Origin: Pseudorhizobium pelagicum | Lineage (GTDB): Bacteria > Pseudomonadota > Alphaproteobacteria > Rhizobiales > Rhizobiaceae | Reading direction: 5' to 3' | DNA: 32,369 nucleotides | Assembly: GCA_000722615.1 (NCBI GenBank) | Contig: JOKI01000001.1 | Location: forward strand, 1,870 to 34,238 | Shown here: in pieces, positions 14,515 through 23,528 of the stretch | Position numbering within the stretch: position 1 is the first letter of the stretch | Layout: the number at the start of each line of letters is the position of its first letter | Notes under the pieces: generated by a model | Told to the model about the DNA's origin: nothing | What the model saw: only the letters and a program-made list of their open reading frames with translations | The model's database searches: none | Position numbers and translations under genes: made by a program

Positions 14515-14965
14515 TATTGTTTCTCCCGAGACCAGAAGCCGGATGATGTCCGGCATCCGGGGCAAGGACACAAAACCGGAAATGATCCTGAGGCGCGGGC
14601 TTCACGCCCTCGGGTTCCGTTTCCGTCTGCACGACCGGCGCCTTCCCGGAAAGCCGGACCTCGTGTTTCCGAAGTACCGCGCAGTGATTTTTGCGCATGG
14701 CTGCTTCTGGCACGGCCACGACTGTCATCTCTTCAAATGGCCATCCAGCCGACCGGAATTCTGGCTCGCCAAGATCAGCCGCAACAGGGAAGTCGACGCC
14801 CGCTCGGAAGCCCTTCTTGCACAGCATGACTGGCGCCGGTGCATCGTGTGGGAGTGTGCCCTGAAAGGGCGGACACGGCTTCCGCTGGAAGACGTGATTG
14901 CGGAGTGTGCACACTGGCTCCGGACAGAAGAGCCAGGACTGGAAATCAGGGGGCGGGACACATGA
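14507..14965 (+). CDS. vsr: Very short patch repair endonuclease Vsr
   Basis: Vsr nicks 5' of the T in T:G mismatches that arise when 5-methylcytosine in Dcm sites deaminates, and so goes with Dcm-type methyltransferases. The 152-residue chain has the family signature R-S-R-M-M-S-G-I-R-G-K-D-T-K-P-E, then G-K-P-D-L-V-F-P with D51, and A-H-G-C-F-W-H-G-H with H64 and H69. These fall at the same residue numbers as the catalytic aspartate and histidines of E. coli Vsr, and F67/W68, used to wedge the mismatch, are also present. It overlaps the methyltransferase by eight bases and the EcoRII gene by four (ATGA). Confidence 0.95.
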   Translation: MADIVSPETRSRMMSGIRGKDTKPEMILRRGLHALGFRFRLHDRRLPGKPDLVFPKYRAVIFAHGCFWHGHDCHLFKWPSSRPEFWLAKISRNREVDARSEALLAQHDWRRCIVWECALKGRTRLPLEDVIAECAHWLRTEEPGLEIRGRDT

Positions 14966-16188
14966 AGAAGGGATCTCTCTCGGACTATTTCCGGGGGATC
15001 GTTTTCAAACGCCTCAGCGCGGTGGAAACAACGCCTGCAACGTCGAACCAGCACGAATTCAATGGATCTGCGTCGCTTCGACTCCTTCTCGGGGATGAGG
15101 ACCGGAAAAACATTCCCACCCGCTTTATCTGGCTGGGCGAGGAGCAGGAAGCCATAACAGTCGAGGGGATGGTCAGCTGGTATGATGCCAGAAGAAGCCA
15201 CCCCACCCGCACCGAGTATCGCCTCTACTATTTCGGGAATGAAATCACCGGCATGATGTCGGCAGGTGACGTCTTCTTTCTGGCTCTGTGCCGGGACGGA
15301 TCGGCGATGGCTATTGTAACCCCGTCCGGCACGACCATTCAGAACCAGCTTGTCTGGCTGTTTGGCCTTGAGGATCAGCCGGAATTCCAGTTCACTTTCC
15401 AGCAGGTCGAGGGCAACAACGACGCTGAACTCGATTTCGCGGCCCGGTACATTCTCGACGAGCTCGGGCTGGAACTTGAAGAGCCGGAAGCTGACCGGCT
15501 GGACGACCTTATCGAGCCATTCGGCCTGAAATTCCCGACAACGAGAGATTTTTCCGAGCTGGCCCGGGCGTCCCTTCCGGATGTCTCGGCACGCGACGAT
15601 GCTGACGGCGCCCTCGTGGCGTGGATGGAACGTGAGGAACAGCTGTTTCGCAGGCTGGAAAGGCGGATCGTTGCCGAACGCATCAGCAGCGGATTCCAGG
15701 TTACCGACGGCGCTGACGTGGACGGATTTCTCCATTTCTCTCTCAGCGTCCAGAACCGCCGGAAATCCCGCGCCGGTTCAGCTCTCGAGAACCATCTCGA
15801 GGCCGTCTTCGCCGATCACGGGATTGCCTTTGTAAGGGGGGCTGAAACGGAGAACCGGAACAAGCCGGACTTTCTCTTTCCGGGCCAGAGTGAATATCGC
15901 GACCTCGCCTTTCCTTCGGAACGTCTGACGATGCTTGGCTCGAAATCGACACTCAAGGACCGCTGGCGCCAGGTCCTGTCTGAAGCAGAGCGGATCCCGA
16001 ACAAGCATCTGCTGACGCTCGAGCCTGGCATCTCGGAAAACCAGACCGACGAGATGCGGACCAAACATCTTCAGCTGGTTATTCCTCGAAGCATCCAGAC
16101 ATCATTCAGGCCGGCCCAACGGGATTGGCTGATCAGTGTGCGTGATTTCCTTGCGTTATTGAAAGCCCGACAGGCTGACGGCTTGTAG
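14962..16188 (+). CDS. EcoRII-type restriction endonuclease
   Basis: The chosen ATG overlaps the vsr stop (ATGA) and gives 408 residues, the usual EcoRII size (about 404). The N-terminal effector domain (1-140) has F-K-R-L-S-A-V-E-T, S-N-Q-H-E-F-N-G, then W-Y-D-A-R-R-S-H-P-T-R-T-E-Y-R-L-Y-Y. The C-terminal PD-(D/E)XK catalytic domain (about 265-400) has R-K-S-R-A-G-S-A-L-E-N-H-L-E (E276), N-K-P-D-F-L-F-P (D303), S-K-S-T-L-K-D-R-W-R-Q-V-L (K328) and L-T-L-E-P-G-I-S-E-N-Q. EcoRII is a type IIE enzyme that cuts before CCWGG and needs a second site bound by the N-terminal domain. Dcm and Vsr upstream make this a complete EcoRII-like system. No truncation is visible. Confidence 0.93.
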   Translation: MKKGSLSDYFRGIVFKRLSAVETTPATSNQHEFNGSASLRLLLGDEDRKNIPTRFIWLGEEQEAITVEGMVSWYDARRSHPTRTEYRLYYFGNEITGMMSAGDVFFLALCRDGSAMAIVTPSGTTIQNQLVWLFGLEDQPEFQFTFQQVEGNNDAELDFAARYILDELGLELEEPEADRLDDLIEPFGLKFPTTRDFSELARASLPDVSARDDADGALVAWMEREEQLFRRLERRIVAERISSGFQVTDGADVDGFLHFSLSVQNRRKSRAGSALENHLEAVFADHGIAFVRGAETENRNKPDFLFPGQSEYRDLAFPSERLTMLGSKSTLKDRWRQVLSEAERIPNKHLLTLEPGISENQTDEMRTKHLQLVIPRSIQTSFRPAQRDWLISVRDFLALLKARQADGL

Positions 16189-16206
16189 CCAGAATCTGCT
16201 GCTCCA

Positions 16207-16229
16207 CAGAGGTTGTTTTTTTAACTCTG
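16207..16229 (+). other. Imperfect hairpin after the EcoRII gene
   Basis: CAGAGGTT (from 16207) and AACTCTG (to 16229) can pair with one bulge around a T-rich loop. It lies in the 123-bp gap between the two halves of the gene cluster. The T-run is in the loop and not after the stem, so it is not a normal intrinsic terminator; the gap is the most likely place for a separate promoter of the second half. Confidence 0.2.
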
Positions 16230-16270
16230 CAATGCAAGGCTGTACCGGGGATGATCGAGGGGAGGATTAA

Positions 16271-16315
16271 TTGCATACCACGGCAATCGCAAAAACCGGC
16301 GGAATTACCCGGTGA
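16271..16315 (+). CDS. Possible 14-codon leader peptide before the sigma-factor gene
   Basis: A TTG at 16271 follows an excellent Shine-Dalgarno sequence (GGAGG at 16261-16265, five bases away) and opens a 14-codon frame ending in TGA at 16313-16315. That stop overlaps the GTG of the ankyrin-sigma gene (16312) as GTGA, while the GTG itself has only a weak Shine-Dalgarno sequence. Translation of the sigma factor may therefore depend on ribosomes finishing this mini-ORF. Alternatively the sigma gene starts at a non-standard codon upstream. Confidence 0.35.
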   Translation: MHTTAIAKTGGITR

Positions 16316-18183
16316 ATGGTCCCGCCCGTGAGCTCTCGGCCCCCGCCAGTATCTCTCCCTTGTTCCGTCTGGCCCTGATCAAGGGCGAGGAAACATCGGT
16401 TCTGCTTCACCTTCGGCGGCATGCTCCCATCGACGGCAGGGACGTTTACGGCAGAACTCCGGTGATGATTGCAGCGATGAGCGGGCGGTCGGACATTTGC
16501 GAGTTGCTCGTGCTCGAAGGTGCTGAAGTCACCCTTCGCGACGCTGATGGACTGACGGCAATCGATCTCGCCGCTCAATCCGGGCATACCGGCATTGCAG
16601 CCCGTTTAAGAGCTGCGGTGGCAGTGGAGACTGAACGGGTCGATGCTGTTGAGTCCGGCGGCTTCGATCAATCCAATGAAGGTTGGGAGCCGGAGGAGGA
16701 GTTTCAGCTTCCTGCTGACAGTCATCTTGCTGATGACGATCTTGTTGCCCTGCAACTTGCCATTGCGTCGCACCGTCTCAGACGGGAGTCTGACGAATGG
16801 GAAGCCGCCGATATATCCCTGCCCGTCACGACTGATCAGGCCTGCGCTGTCGCAATACCACAGGCAGTTCAGGCAACAATTGCCAACGGCCTGGCGGCCG
16901 GTTGGCTACCGGATGATGCGCTTCTCGCTGCATGGCCCGGGGCAAAGCGGGAGCACCGTCGTCAACTAAGGCTTCTGCTTGAGGTGCTCAACATCCGGGT
17001 TGTGGCAGCACGTCCGGGCAACCCCTTTCACTTCATAGGCAACCCGGAGCCCGGGCGCCAGGATCTGCTCCTGTGTCAGGAGGCTTCTGAGGCTTTAAAC
17101 GACATGTGTGCGGCACGGCCGGACACGGTCGGGAGATACAGAACGGAGATCGCCGGTTTCGGGACGTTCAACCCTGACCGGGAGACAAGGATCTTTGCGA
17201 GGGTTGCCGACGCCCGGTCGCGCCTGGTGGATGCATTCTCCGGTTTTTTGCAGACAGATGCGCTGACCCGGCAACACGAAGCTGTGCCAACAGAAGAGGT
17301 TGGCGACGATGTAACCCGAGAGGTTGACGACGACGATGTTTTCGGAACCGAAGATGATTTCGTTCCGGAGCCTGGCACCGGCGAGCCCACAGCACCGGAA
17401 CCCTTCCTGCGGGATTTCATAAGGCTGTTCGACGAGATCAGGCAGACGGCTCCGGATGGTCATGATCTCGACGTCCTCGAACGGGCACTCGACAACTATC
17501 GCAGGGCCAGAGACCGGGCCATGGAGGGGGGGCTGAAGCTGGTCCCCTGGCTGGCGCATCGCTACCGCAGGAGAGGCTTGCCCATCGAGGACCTTATTCA
17601 GGAAGGCAACATCGGGCTGATGCGGGCGGTCGAGAAGTTTGACGGGTCAAAGGGCAGGTTCGGGAGCTACGCCGTGTGGTGGATACGTCAGGCCATGCTG
17701 CGTGCGATTCAGGATCAGTCCCGGCTGATACGCGTCCCTGTCCACGTGGGGGATTTTGTACGAAAGAAACAGCGCATTCAACAACACATGACGGCAGAGC
17801 TCGGTCGGGAGGCCACCGCTGAAGAGCTTGCGGAGGAGCTGGGTGTTTCTCCTGAAAAGGTCAGAAGTGTCTCGGCCATCCCCGGCGCCCCCTTCCCGGC
17901 TGTGTCGCGAGCGCTAGCCGACGGCGGTACGCTGCTCCCCGACCGCTCCTACGAACTGGAAAACCTGCGCTCGCTTGTCAGCCAGGTGCTCCTGATGTTG
18001 CCCGCAAGAACAGAGCGCATACTGCGCCTCCGCTTCGGGATCGGAGCCATGGACGAACATACGCTTGAAGAGGTTGGCGAGAAGTTCGATGTCACCAGAG
18101 AGCGCATCCGGCAGATCGAAGCAAAGGGATTAAGGATGCTCCGGCACCCGCACCGGTCAAAGAAGCTGGAGGCGTTCCTTTGA
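16312..18183 (+). CDS. Ankyrin-repeat/sigma-70 fusion protein
   Basis: This 623-residue protein joins two unrelated modules. Residues about 40-102 form ankyrin repeats (D-V-Y-G-R-T-P-V-M-I-A-A-M-S-G, then D-A-D-G-L-T-A-I-D-L-A-A-Q-S-G-H). A long middle region (105-360), ending in an acidic stretch near 340, is unrecognised. The C-terminus is a group 1/2-like sigma factor: region 2 at about 405-480 (E-D-L-I-Q-E-G-N-I-G-L-M-R-A-V; Y-A-V-W-W-I-R-Q-A-M), region 3 at 485-520 (A-T-A-E-E-L-A-E-E-L-G), and region 4 at 553-623 (R-E-R-I-R-Q-I-E-A-K-G). It should direct RNA polymerase to particular promoters, with the ankyrin part as a protein contact or sensor. It starts with GTG coupled to a small leader ORF and overlaps the ATPase gene by four bases. 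Confidence 0.9.
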   Translation: MNGPARELSAPASISPLFRLALIKGEETSVLLHLRRHAPIDGRDVYGRTPVMIAAMSGRSDICELLVLEGAEVTLRDADGLTAIDLAAQSGHTGIAARLRAAVAVETERVDAVESGGFDQSNEGWEPEEEFQLPADSHLADDDLVALQLAIASHRLRRESDEWEAADISLPVTTDQACAVAIPQAVQATIANGLAAGWLPDDALLAAWPGAKREHRRQLRLLLEVLNIRVVAARPGNPFHFIGNPEPGRQDLLLCQEASEALNDMCAARPDTVGRYRTEIAGFGTFNPDRETRIFARVADARSRLVDAFSGFLQTDALTRQHEAVPTEEVGDDVTREVDDDDVFGTEDDFVPEPGTGEPTAPEPFLRDFIRLFDEIRQTAPDGHDLDVLERALDNYRRARDRAMEGGLKLVPWLAHRYRRRGLPIEDLIQEGNIGLMRAVEKFDGSKGRFGSYAVWWIRQAMLRAIQDQSRLIRVPVHVGDFVRKKQRIQQHMTAELGREATAEELAEELGVSPEKVRSVSAIPGAPFPAVSRALADGGTLLPDRSYELENLRSLVSQVLLMLPARTERILRLRFGIGAMDEHTLEEVGEKFDVTRERIRQIEAKGLRMLRHPHRSKKLEAFL

Positions 18184-19685
18184 ACGAGCCGATTCTGATC
18201 AGAGGTGCGCGGAATGCGCCGCCGCGCGCCAGCGCGATGATCGAGGCCCTGCGAGGCCTGGGATATTCTGCGGCGACTGCCCTCGCTGACATCATTGACA
18301 ACAGCATCGCCGCCCATGCCACGACCGTTGATCTGACGTTCATCTGGAATGGCACATCAAGCGCCATTTCAATTCTCGACAACGGCGACGGGATGGATGA
18401 TGTCCTTCTCGACCGCGCCATGCGCCTCGGCGAACGAAGCCCGCTTGAACAGCGCAGCGGTGGCGATCTCGGCCGGTTCGGCCTCGGTCTGAAGACAGCA
18501 TCGTTTTCGCAGGCGCGCCGCCTTACTGTGGCATCACGAAGAAACAGCGTCACCAGCACCCTGAGATGGGATCTGGATATCCTTCGCGACGACAGCAGCG
18601 GCTCCTGGTCTCTTCTGGAGGGACCGGCGCAGAGTTCGGAAGGATACCTGGAGGGTCTGGAAAACCTCGATCATGGCACGCTCGTTCTGTGGGAAAACAT
18701 GGATCGAATCGTTCCACGCGGAGTGAGGGCACAGGACTTTCTCGAGGTGATTGATGTCATTGAAAAACATCTGGCGATGGTTTTCCATCGCTACATCGCG
18801 TCGCGCAAGCTGGCGATCCGCATCAACGGCAGACCGGTGCAGGCATGGGATCCTTTTCTCGAGAGTCGCCCGGACACGTGGCGCTCCGGCCGCGACCGCT
18901 TTTCTGTCAATGGCTACGAGATAGCGGTCGAGGGATTCGTTCTTCCCCACAAGGACCGTCTGCCGGAGAAAACATGGGCCGATGCCGCAGGGCCCGACGG
19001 ATGGACATCACAGCAGGGCTTCTACGTCTACCGGAATGAACGGCTTCTTGTAGCAGGACACTGGCTCGGGCTTGGCCGCGGCCGCTCCTGGACAAAGGAA
19101 GAGCCGTTCCGCCTTGCCCGGATCAAGCTGGATATCCCCAACAGTGCCGATGAAGACTGGAAGATCGATATCCGCAAATCGACAGCCCGGCCTCCCCTGG
19201 AAGCTCGTCCCCGGCTTTCCCTGTTTGCAGAAGATGTTCGCCAGCGGGCCCGAAAGGTGTTTGCCTTCCGCGGAAAGCAGGAACGAGGCCCCAGGTCCGG
19301 CCCGGTCGCACCCGCATGGCGCGCCGACCGTCTGTCCGGCGGCATCAGATACAGGATTGATGAAAATCATACGGCAGTAGCTGCAGTGCTGGAACAGGCG
19401 GGATCGCTTCGCGCCGACGTTCTGGCAATGCTCAGGATCATTGAGGAAACCGTTCCCGTCCAGCAAATCTGGCTCGACACAGCCGAGGCGAAGGACACGC
19501 CGCAAACCGGTTTTGAGGGGACACCGCCGGATGAGCTCAGAGCTATCATGCAGACGGTGTTCAATACACTCGTCCGTCGGAAGGGGCTTTCGCAAGAACA
19601 GGCTCGCCGACAGATGGCAGTGACCGAGCCATTCGACGCCTGGTCCACTTTCGTCGAAACAATGACATTCGAACCGAAGGAATAG
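18180..19685 (+). CDS. MORC-type GHKL ATPase
   Basis: The start is TTG overlapping the sigma-factor stop (TTGA), giving 501 residues. The N-terminal Bergerat ATP-binding fold is clear: N-box A-D-I-I-D-N-S-I (D37, N41), G1 box D-N-G-D-G-M (68-73) and G2 box G-R-F-G-L-G-L-K-T-A-S (98-108). The N-box general-base position is Asp instead of the Glu of Hsp90 and MutL. An S5-like region probably follows (about 200-340). The C-terminal third is helical. Prokaryotic MORC/paraMORC ATPases are known to sit with Z1 proteins and nucleases in restriction-type neighbourhoods and are thought to clamp or remodel DNA. The next gene starts five bases after its stop. Confidence 0.88.
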   Translation: MNEPILIRGARNAPPRASAMIEALRGLGYSAATALADIIDNSIAAHATTVDLTFIWNGTSSAISILDNGDGMDDVLLDRAMRLGERSPLEQRSGGDLGRFGLGLKTASFSQARRLTVASRRNSVTSTLRWDLDILRDDSSGSWSLLEGPAQSSEGYLEGLENLDHGTLVLWENMDRIVPRGVRAQDFLEVIDVIEKHLAMVFHRYIASRKLAIRINGRPVQAWDPFLESRPDTWRSGRDRFSVNGYEIAVEGFVLPHKDRLPEKTWADAAGPDGWTSQQGFYVYRNERLLVAGHWLGLGRGRSWTKEEPFRLARIKLDIPNSADEDWKIDIRKSTARPPLEARPRLSLFAEDVRQRARKVFAFRGKQERGPRSGPVAPAWRADRLSGGIRYRIDENHTAVAAVLEQAGSLRADVLAMLRIIEETVPVQQIWLDTAEAKDTPQTGFEGTPPDELRAIMQTVFNTLVRRKGLSQEQARRQMAVTEPFDAWSTFVETMTFEPKE

Positions 19686-19690
19686 CTTTT

Positions 19691-22525
19691 TTGAGCAACG
19701 AAAAGGTCGTAAAGTTTGCCCAGGAACTTCTGGTGGATGAGGAGCGTAGCGCCATCAGCCCGGCATTGATCAGTGCCAAGATCGATCAGGTCCTGATGTT
19801 CAAGCCGGCCTGGAACGAAGGACTTGATCGCGACGCTGTCGTCAACGAACTGGTTCGTCGCTTCAGCATCTGGGTAGGAGCGGATTCAACCATCCAGAGC
19901 GATGAGGGTCACAAGGCATGGCTCAATGCGGGCCGGAAAGGCGACTGGCGTTACTGGCAGCGTTACCGCGAATATCTTGAAGCCAGGATGTCTGTTGTGG
20001 CTGTTGAAGGGCTTGACCGCTCCACAGACACCATTCTCGGCATGCTTGAAGATCCGGCACGTGAAGGACCGTGGGACCGGCGCGGGCTGGTCGTCGGTCA
20101 CGTCCAGTCAGGCAAGACGGGGAACTACACCGGCCTTGTCTGCAAGGCGGCCGACGCGGGATACAAGATCATCATTGTGCTCGCAGGCCTCCACAACAAT
20201 CTCAGATCGCAGACACAGATGCGCCTCGACGAAGGGTTTCTCGGCTTTGAGACCCGACCGATCGCCGATGATGTCCGGGAGATCGGAGTGGGCCTCATTG
20301 ACCGTGATCCGTCCATTCGCCCGAACTTTGTCACCAACCGCACCAACAACGGCGACTTCAGCACGGCCCGGGCAAATACTCTCGGCATAACCCCTGAACA
20401 GCGTCCCTGGTTGTTTGTCGTCAAGAAGAACAAAACCGTTCTGGAGCGGCTGCTCGGGTGGATACGGCATCACGTCGCAGACGGGCAGGATGAGAACGGT
20501 CGCCGGATAGTGCAGAGGCTGCCGCTCCTCCTGATCGACGACGAAGCCGACCACGCCTCGGTTGATACGGGAGAACAGGTCTTCGGTGAGGACGGAGCAC
20601 CCGATGAAGAGCATCAGCCGACGGCCATCAACAGTCTCACCCGGAAAATTCTCCATACGTTCACGCGCTCTGCCTATGTCGGATATACCGCGACCCCGTT
20701 CGCGAACATTTTTATCCACGAAAGAGGACAGACCAAAGAGGAAGGTCCGGATCTTTTCCCCTCGGCCTTCATCGTAAACCTCGCAGCCCCCTCCAGCTAT
20801 GTCGGTCCGGCACAGATATTCGGATTGCAGTCGGCGTCAGGCCGCACCGCCGGCCTGCCCCTGTTCCGGCCGGTCGCAGATCACACGGGTGAAGACGGCA
20901 AGGGCGGCTGGATGCCGCACACACACAAGAACGGATATGTGCCGCAGACCGACCGCGAAAGCGGCCTGCCCCTCACCCTTGAGCAGGCGATAGACTCGTT
21001 TCTCATTGCGTGTGCGGTCCGTGATCTGAGGGGCCAGGGCGAGGCCCACTCCTCAATGCTCATTCATGTGACGAGATTTACATCTGTACAGAAGCACGTT
21101 CATGAAAGGGTCGAAGGCTACGTCTCCGGGCTGAAGCAGCGCCTCGGCCGCCGGATCGGCCACGAGGCGGCTGTCAGCCGCCTTGAGCAGCTCTGGCAAT
21201 CGGATTTCGTGCCGACAAGCTCGACAGCGAAGTCGGATTTTCCGGTCTTTGCAGACGATGCCAGCCTGCCTGCGTGGTCCGAGGTGCTGGAAACGCTCAC
21301 GCAGATCATTGCCGATGTCGACGTCAGGATGATCAACGGAACAGCGAAGGACGCGCTGGATTATGCCGACCAGCAGGGACAGGGCCTCAAGGTCATCGCG
21401 ATCGGCGGCGACAAGCTCTCGCGCGGTCTCACCCTGGAGGGTCTGTGCACCAGTTACTTCCTGCGTACCTCCAAGATGTACGATACCCTGATGCAGATGG
21501 GCAGGTGGTTCGGTTATCGACCGGGCTATATCGACCTTTGCCGCCTGTATACGACCGATGAGCTTGCCGACTGGTTCGGGCACATTGCGGACGCGGCGGA
21601 AGAGCTGCGCGAGGAGTTCGATCTGATGGCAGCCGCGGGATCGACGCCGCGGGATTACGGGCTCAAGGTCCAGTCCCATCCGGTTCTGCTCGTGACATCC
21701 CGGCTCAAAATGCGATCAGCGAGGAGCCTGATGCTGTCATTCAGCGGGCAGGTGTCCGAAACCGTTACGCTTTTTGCCGAGAAGGGCGTATTGCAACGAA
21801 ATCTGGACGCGACGGCCAGCCTGGTGCGCCAGCTCGGGCCGGGACAAGACGACCCTGTCCGACAGCGCGGTGACAGTACGCAGCGATGGAAAGGCCGCCT
21901 GTGGGATGACGTCCCCTCAACGCGGGTCATCGATTTCCTGAATGCTTACAAGACCCATCCCGACGCCTACAAGGTAAACAGCGTCCTGCTAGCCGAGTTT
22001 ATCACCCGAATGAACCTTGAGCGAGAACTCACCAGCTGGACTGTCGCTTTAATTGGCAGTGGACGCGGAAAATCCTTCCAGCTCACGGAGGACCTTGAAG
22101 TCCAGATGCTGACACGCGCCGCCGAGGGATCGGCCGGCAAGTATGCCATCGGTCGATTGCTTTCACCACGGGACGAGGCGATCGATCTGACCGACGGGGA
22201 GTGGCTCGCTGCTCTCGATACGACCAGAAAAGGCTGGAAGCCTGACCCCGCTCGCTCGAAATCTACCGAGGCACCAACCGAACCATCCGGACCGTCTATC
22301 CGCAAGGTTCGGGGCGAAGGCGTACCCGGGCAGGCCGGTCATCCCGATCGCGGATTGTTGCTCCTCTATGTGCTCGACCCGGCAGAGGCCAAGGGTCACC
22401 TTGACGTACTCCTCCCGCCTGTGGTCGCGTTCGGTATCAGCTTCCCGTCGAGTCACTCGGGCACCAAGGTGGAATACAAGGTCAACAACGTTGCATGGAC
22501 ACAGGAGTACGGCGGTGCTGACTGA
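19691..22525 (+). CDS. Z1-domain superfamily-2 NTPase
   Basis: The TTG start gives 944 residues. Helicase-like motifs are visible: Walker A G-H-V-Q-S-G-K-T (about 136-143), Walker B L-L-I-D-D-E-A-D-H-A-S (about 280-290), motif III-like V-G-Y-T-A-T-P-F-A-N (about 329-338), motif V-like S-R-G-L-T-L-E-G-L (about 576-584) and motif VI-like Q-M-G-R-W-F-G-Y-R (about 600-608). This set defines the Z1 family (PF10593), a superfamily-2 offshoot found with MORC ATPases and DNA methyltransferases. The expected role is ATP-driven movement on or remodelling of DNA. The last 300 residues are an unassigned C-terminal region. It overlaps the next gene by eleven bases. Confidence 0.9.
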   Translation: MSNEKVVKFAQELLVDEERSAISPALISAKIDQVLMFKPAWNEGLDRDAVVNELVRRFSIWVGADSTIQSDEGHKAWLNAGRKGDWRYWQRYREYLEARMSVVAVEGLDRSTDTILGMLEDPAREGPWDRRGLVVGHVQSGKTGNYTGLVCKAADAGYKIIIVLAGLHNNLRSQTQMRLDEGFLGFETRPIADDVREIGVGLIDRDPSIRPNFVTNRTNNGDFSTARANTLGITPEQRPWLFVVKKNKTVLERLLGWIRHHVADGQDENGRRIVQRLPLLLIDDEADHASVDTGEQVFGEDGAPDEEHQPTAINSLTRKILHTFTRSAYVGYTATPFANIFIHERGQTKEEGPDLFPSAFIVNLAAPSSYVGPAQIFGLQSASGRTAGLPLFRPVADHTGEDGKGGWMPHTHKNGYVPQTDRESGLPLTLEQAIDSFLIACAVRDLRGQGEAHSSMLIHVTRFTSVQKHVHERVEGYVSGLKQRLGRRIGHEAAVSRLEQLWQSDFVPTSSTAKSDFPVFADDASLPAWSEVLETLTQIIADVDVRMINGTAKDALDYADQQGQGLKVIAIGGDKLSRGLTLEGLCTSYFLRTSKMYDTLMQMGRWFGYRPGYIDLCRLYTTDELADWFGHIADAAEELREEFDLMAAAGSTPRDYGLKVQSHPVLLVTSRLKMRSARSLMLSFSGQVSETVTLFAEKGVLQRNLDATASLVRQLGPGQDDPVRQRGDSTQRWKGRLWDDVPSTRVIDFLNAYKTHPDAYKVNSVLLAEFITRMNLERELTSWTVALIGSGRGKSFQLTEDLEVQMLTRAAEGSAGKYAIGRLLSPRDEAIDLTDGEWLAALDTTRKGWKPDPARSKSTEAPTEPSGPSIRKVRGEGVPGQAGHPDRGLLLLYVLDPAEAKGHLDVLLPPVVAFGISFPSSHSGTKVEYKVNNVAWTQEYGGAD

Positions 22526-23528
22526 TACCGACGAGCTGGAAACGGCATGGCGGGCCCTGGCTGGCCAGACAGCCGAGAAGGGCTGGCGGACCGTAGCGCT
22601 CGGTCACTCCAGTCCGCGGTTCAGGGGCGGCATCGTTTTCCCGGAGGGGGAGGAAACACTTCTGGTCGGCTTCAACGTTGGGTCAGAAGTCCGGAAGGCC
22701 GATCTTCCTGAAGGGACCGGTTTCCGGGTCGACATCTCGAAGGAAACTTTTTCCGCCGGGTACAGCACTTGGCTATGCCTGTCGCGCCAGTCCGGTGCCG
22801 GCCGTGACCTGTTCGTCCAGATGGCAGCAGATATCGTTTCTGCCCTCTCCCGGGCGACCGCACAGTCCGATTCCTGGCTTTTAAGTCTCATGCTGGCCAG
22901 AATCCGGGCATGGCAGGAGTTCATGCGCAAACCTCGTACAGACCTTCTGCGCCCCGAAGAGGAGCTTGGTCTGTTCGGCGAGTTGACCTTCATGAGGGAA
23001 GCAATCGCCGGTGGAGCGTCCGCTGCCGATGTGGTGCATGCATGGAACGGCCCCTCACGAAGCCTGCAGGATTTCCAGACCGCAGCGATCGGCGTCGAGG
23101 TTAAGGCCACGCTGTCGGCAAACAGCTTTTCTGCACATGTCAGCTCACTGGAACAGCTCGACGGAATGAACGAACGGGCAGTGCTGCTGGCCGCAACGCG
23201 CTTCAGTCTGCATGATGAGGGTCTGACCCTTCCGGAGCTGATTGACAGGGTAAGGCAGCTCGCCGGCGACGCCGGCGTCCTTTCCACACTCAACCGGACG
23301 CTCATGCTCTCCGGTTTCGTGGACGAGGCTTCCGAACGCTATAAAGGTCGCTTCACCCCCATCGATACGCGGGTTTTCGAGATAAACGAAACATTCCCCG
23401 CACTGGTGCGCAGCAGGATTGGCCCCGAGATCCGCGCTGCCGAGTACGAGATCGATCTTGATCTCGTGACGAGCGTCCCTCTGACGCTTCCAGCCGCAAT
23501 GCAGAAATACGGAGTTTTCAGCGAATGA
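22515..23528 (+). CDS. PD-(D/E)XK motif protein, DUF4420 type
   Basis: The frame is open further upstream, but the GTG at 22515, eleven bases inside the end of the Z1 gene, is the logical start (337 residues; V-L-T-D-T-D-E-L-E-T-A-W). The nuclease-like core has G-L-F-G-E-L-T-F-M (acidic residue near 156), a D-F-Q stretch near 188 and G-V-E-V-K-A-T near 194-200, the E-x-K part of a PD-(D/E)XK active site. This matches the DUF4420 family (PF14390), a regular partner of Z1 and MORC proteins. It is probably the DNA-cutting subunit of the second half of the locus. It overlaps the AIPR gene by four bases (ATGA). Confidence 0.85.
   Translation: MLTDTDELETAWRALAGQTAEKGWRTVALGHSSPRFRGGIVFPEGEETLLVGFNVGSEVRKADLPEGTGFRVDISKETFSAGYSTWLCLSRQSGAGRDLFVQMAADIVSALSRATAQSDSWLLSLMLARIRAWQEFMRKPRTDLLRPEEELGLFGELTFMREAIAGGASAADVVHAWNGPSRSLQDFQTAAIGVEVKATLSANSFSAHVSSLEQLDGMNERAVLLAATRFSLHDEGLTLPELIDRVRQLAGDAGVLSTLNRTLMLSGFVDEASERYKGRFTPIDTRVFEINETFPALVRSRIGPEIRAAEYEIDLDLVTSVPLTLPAAMQKYGVFSE

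Noticed and set aside
14725..15735. Minus-strand frame of 336 codons opposite vsr and the EcoRII gene
   Set aside because: Antisense shadow spanning two well-identified genes.
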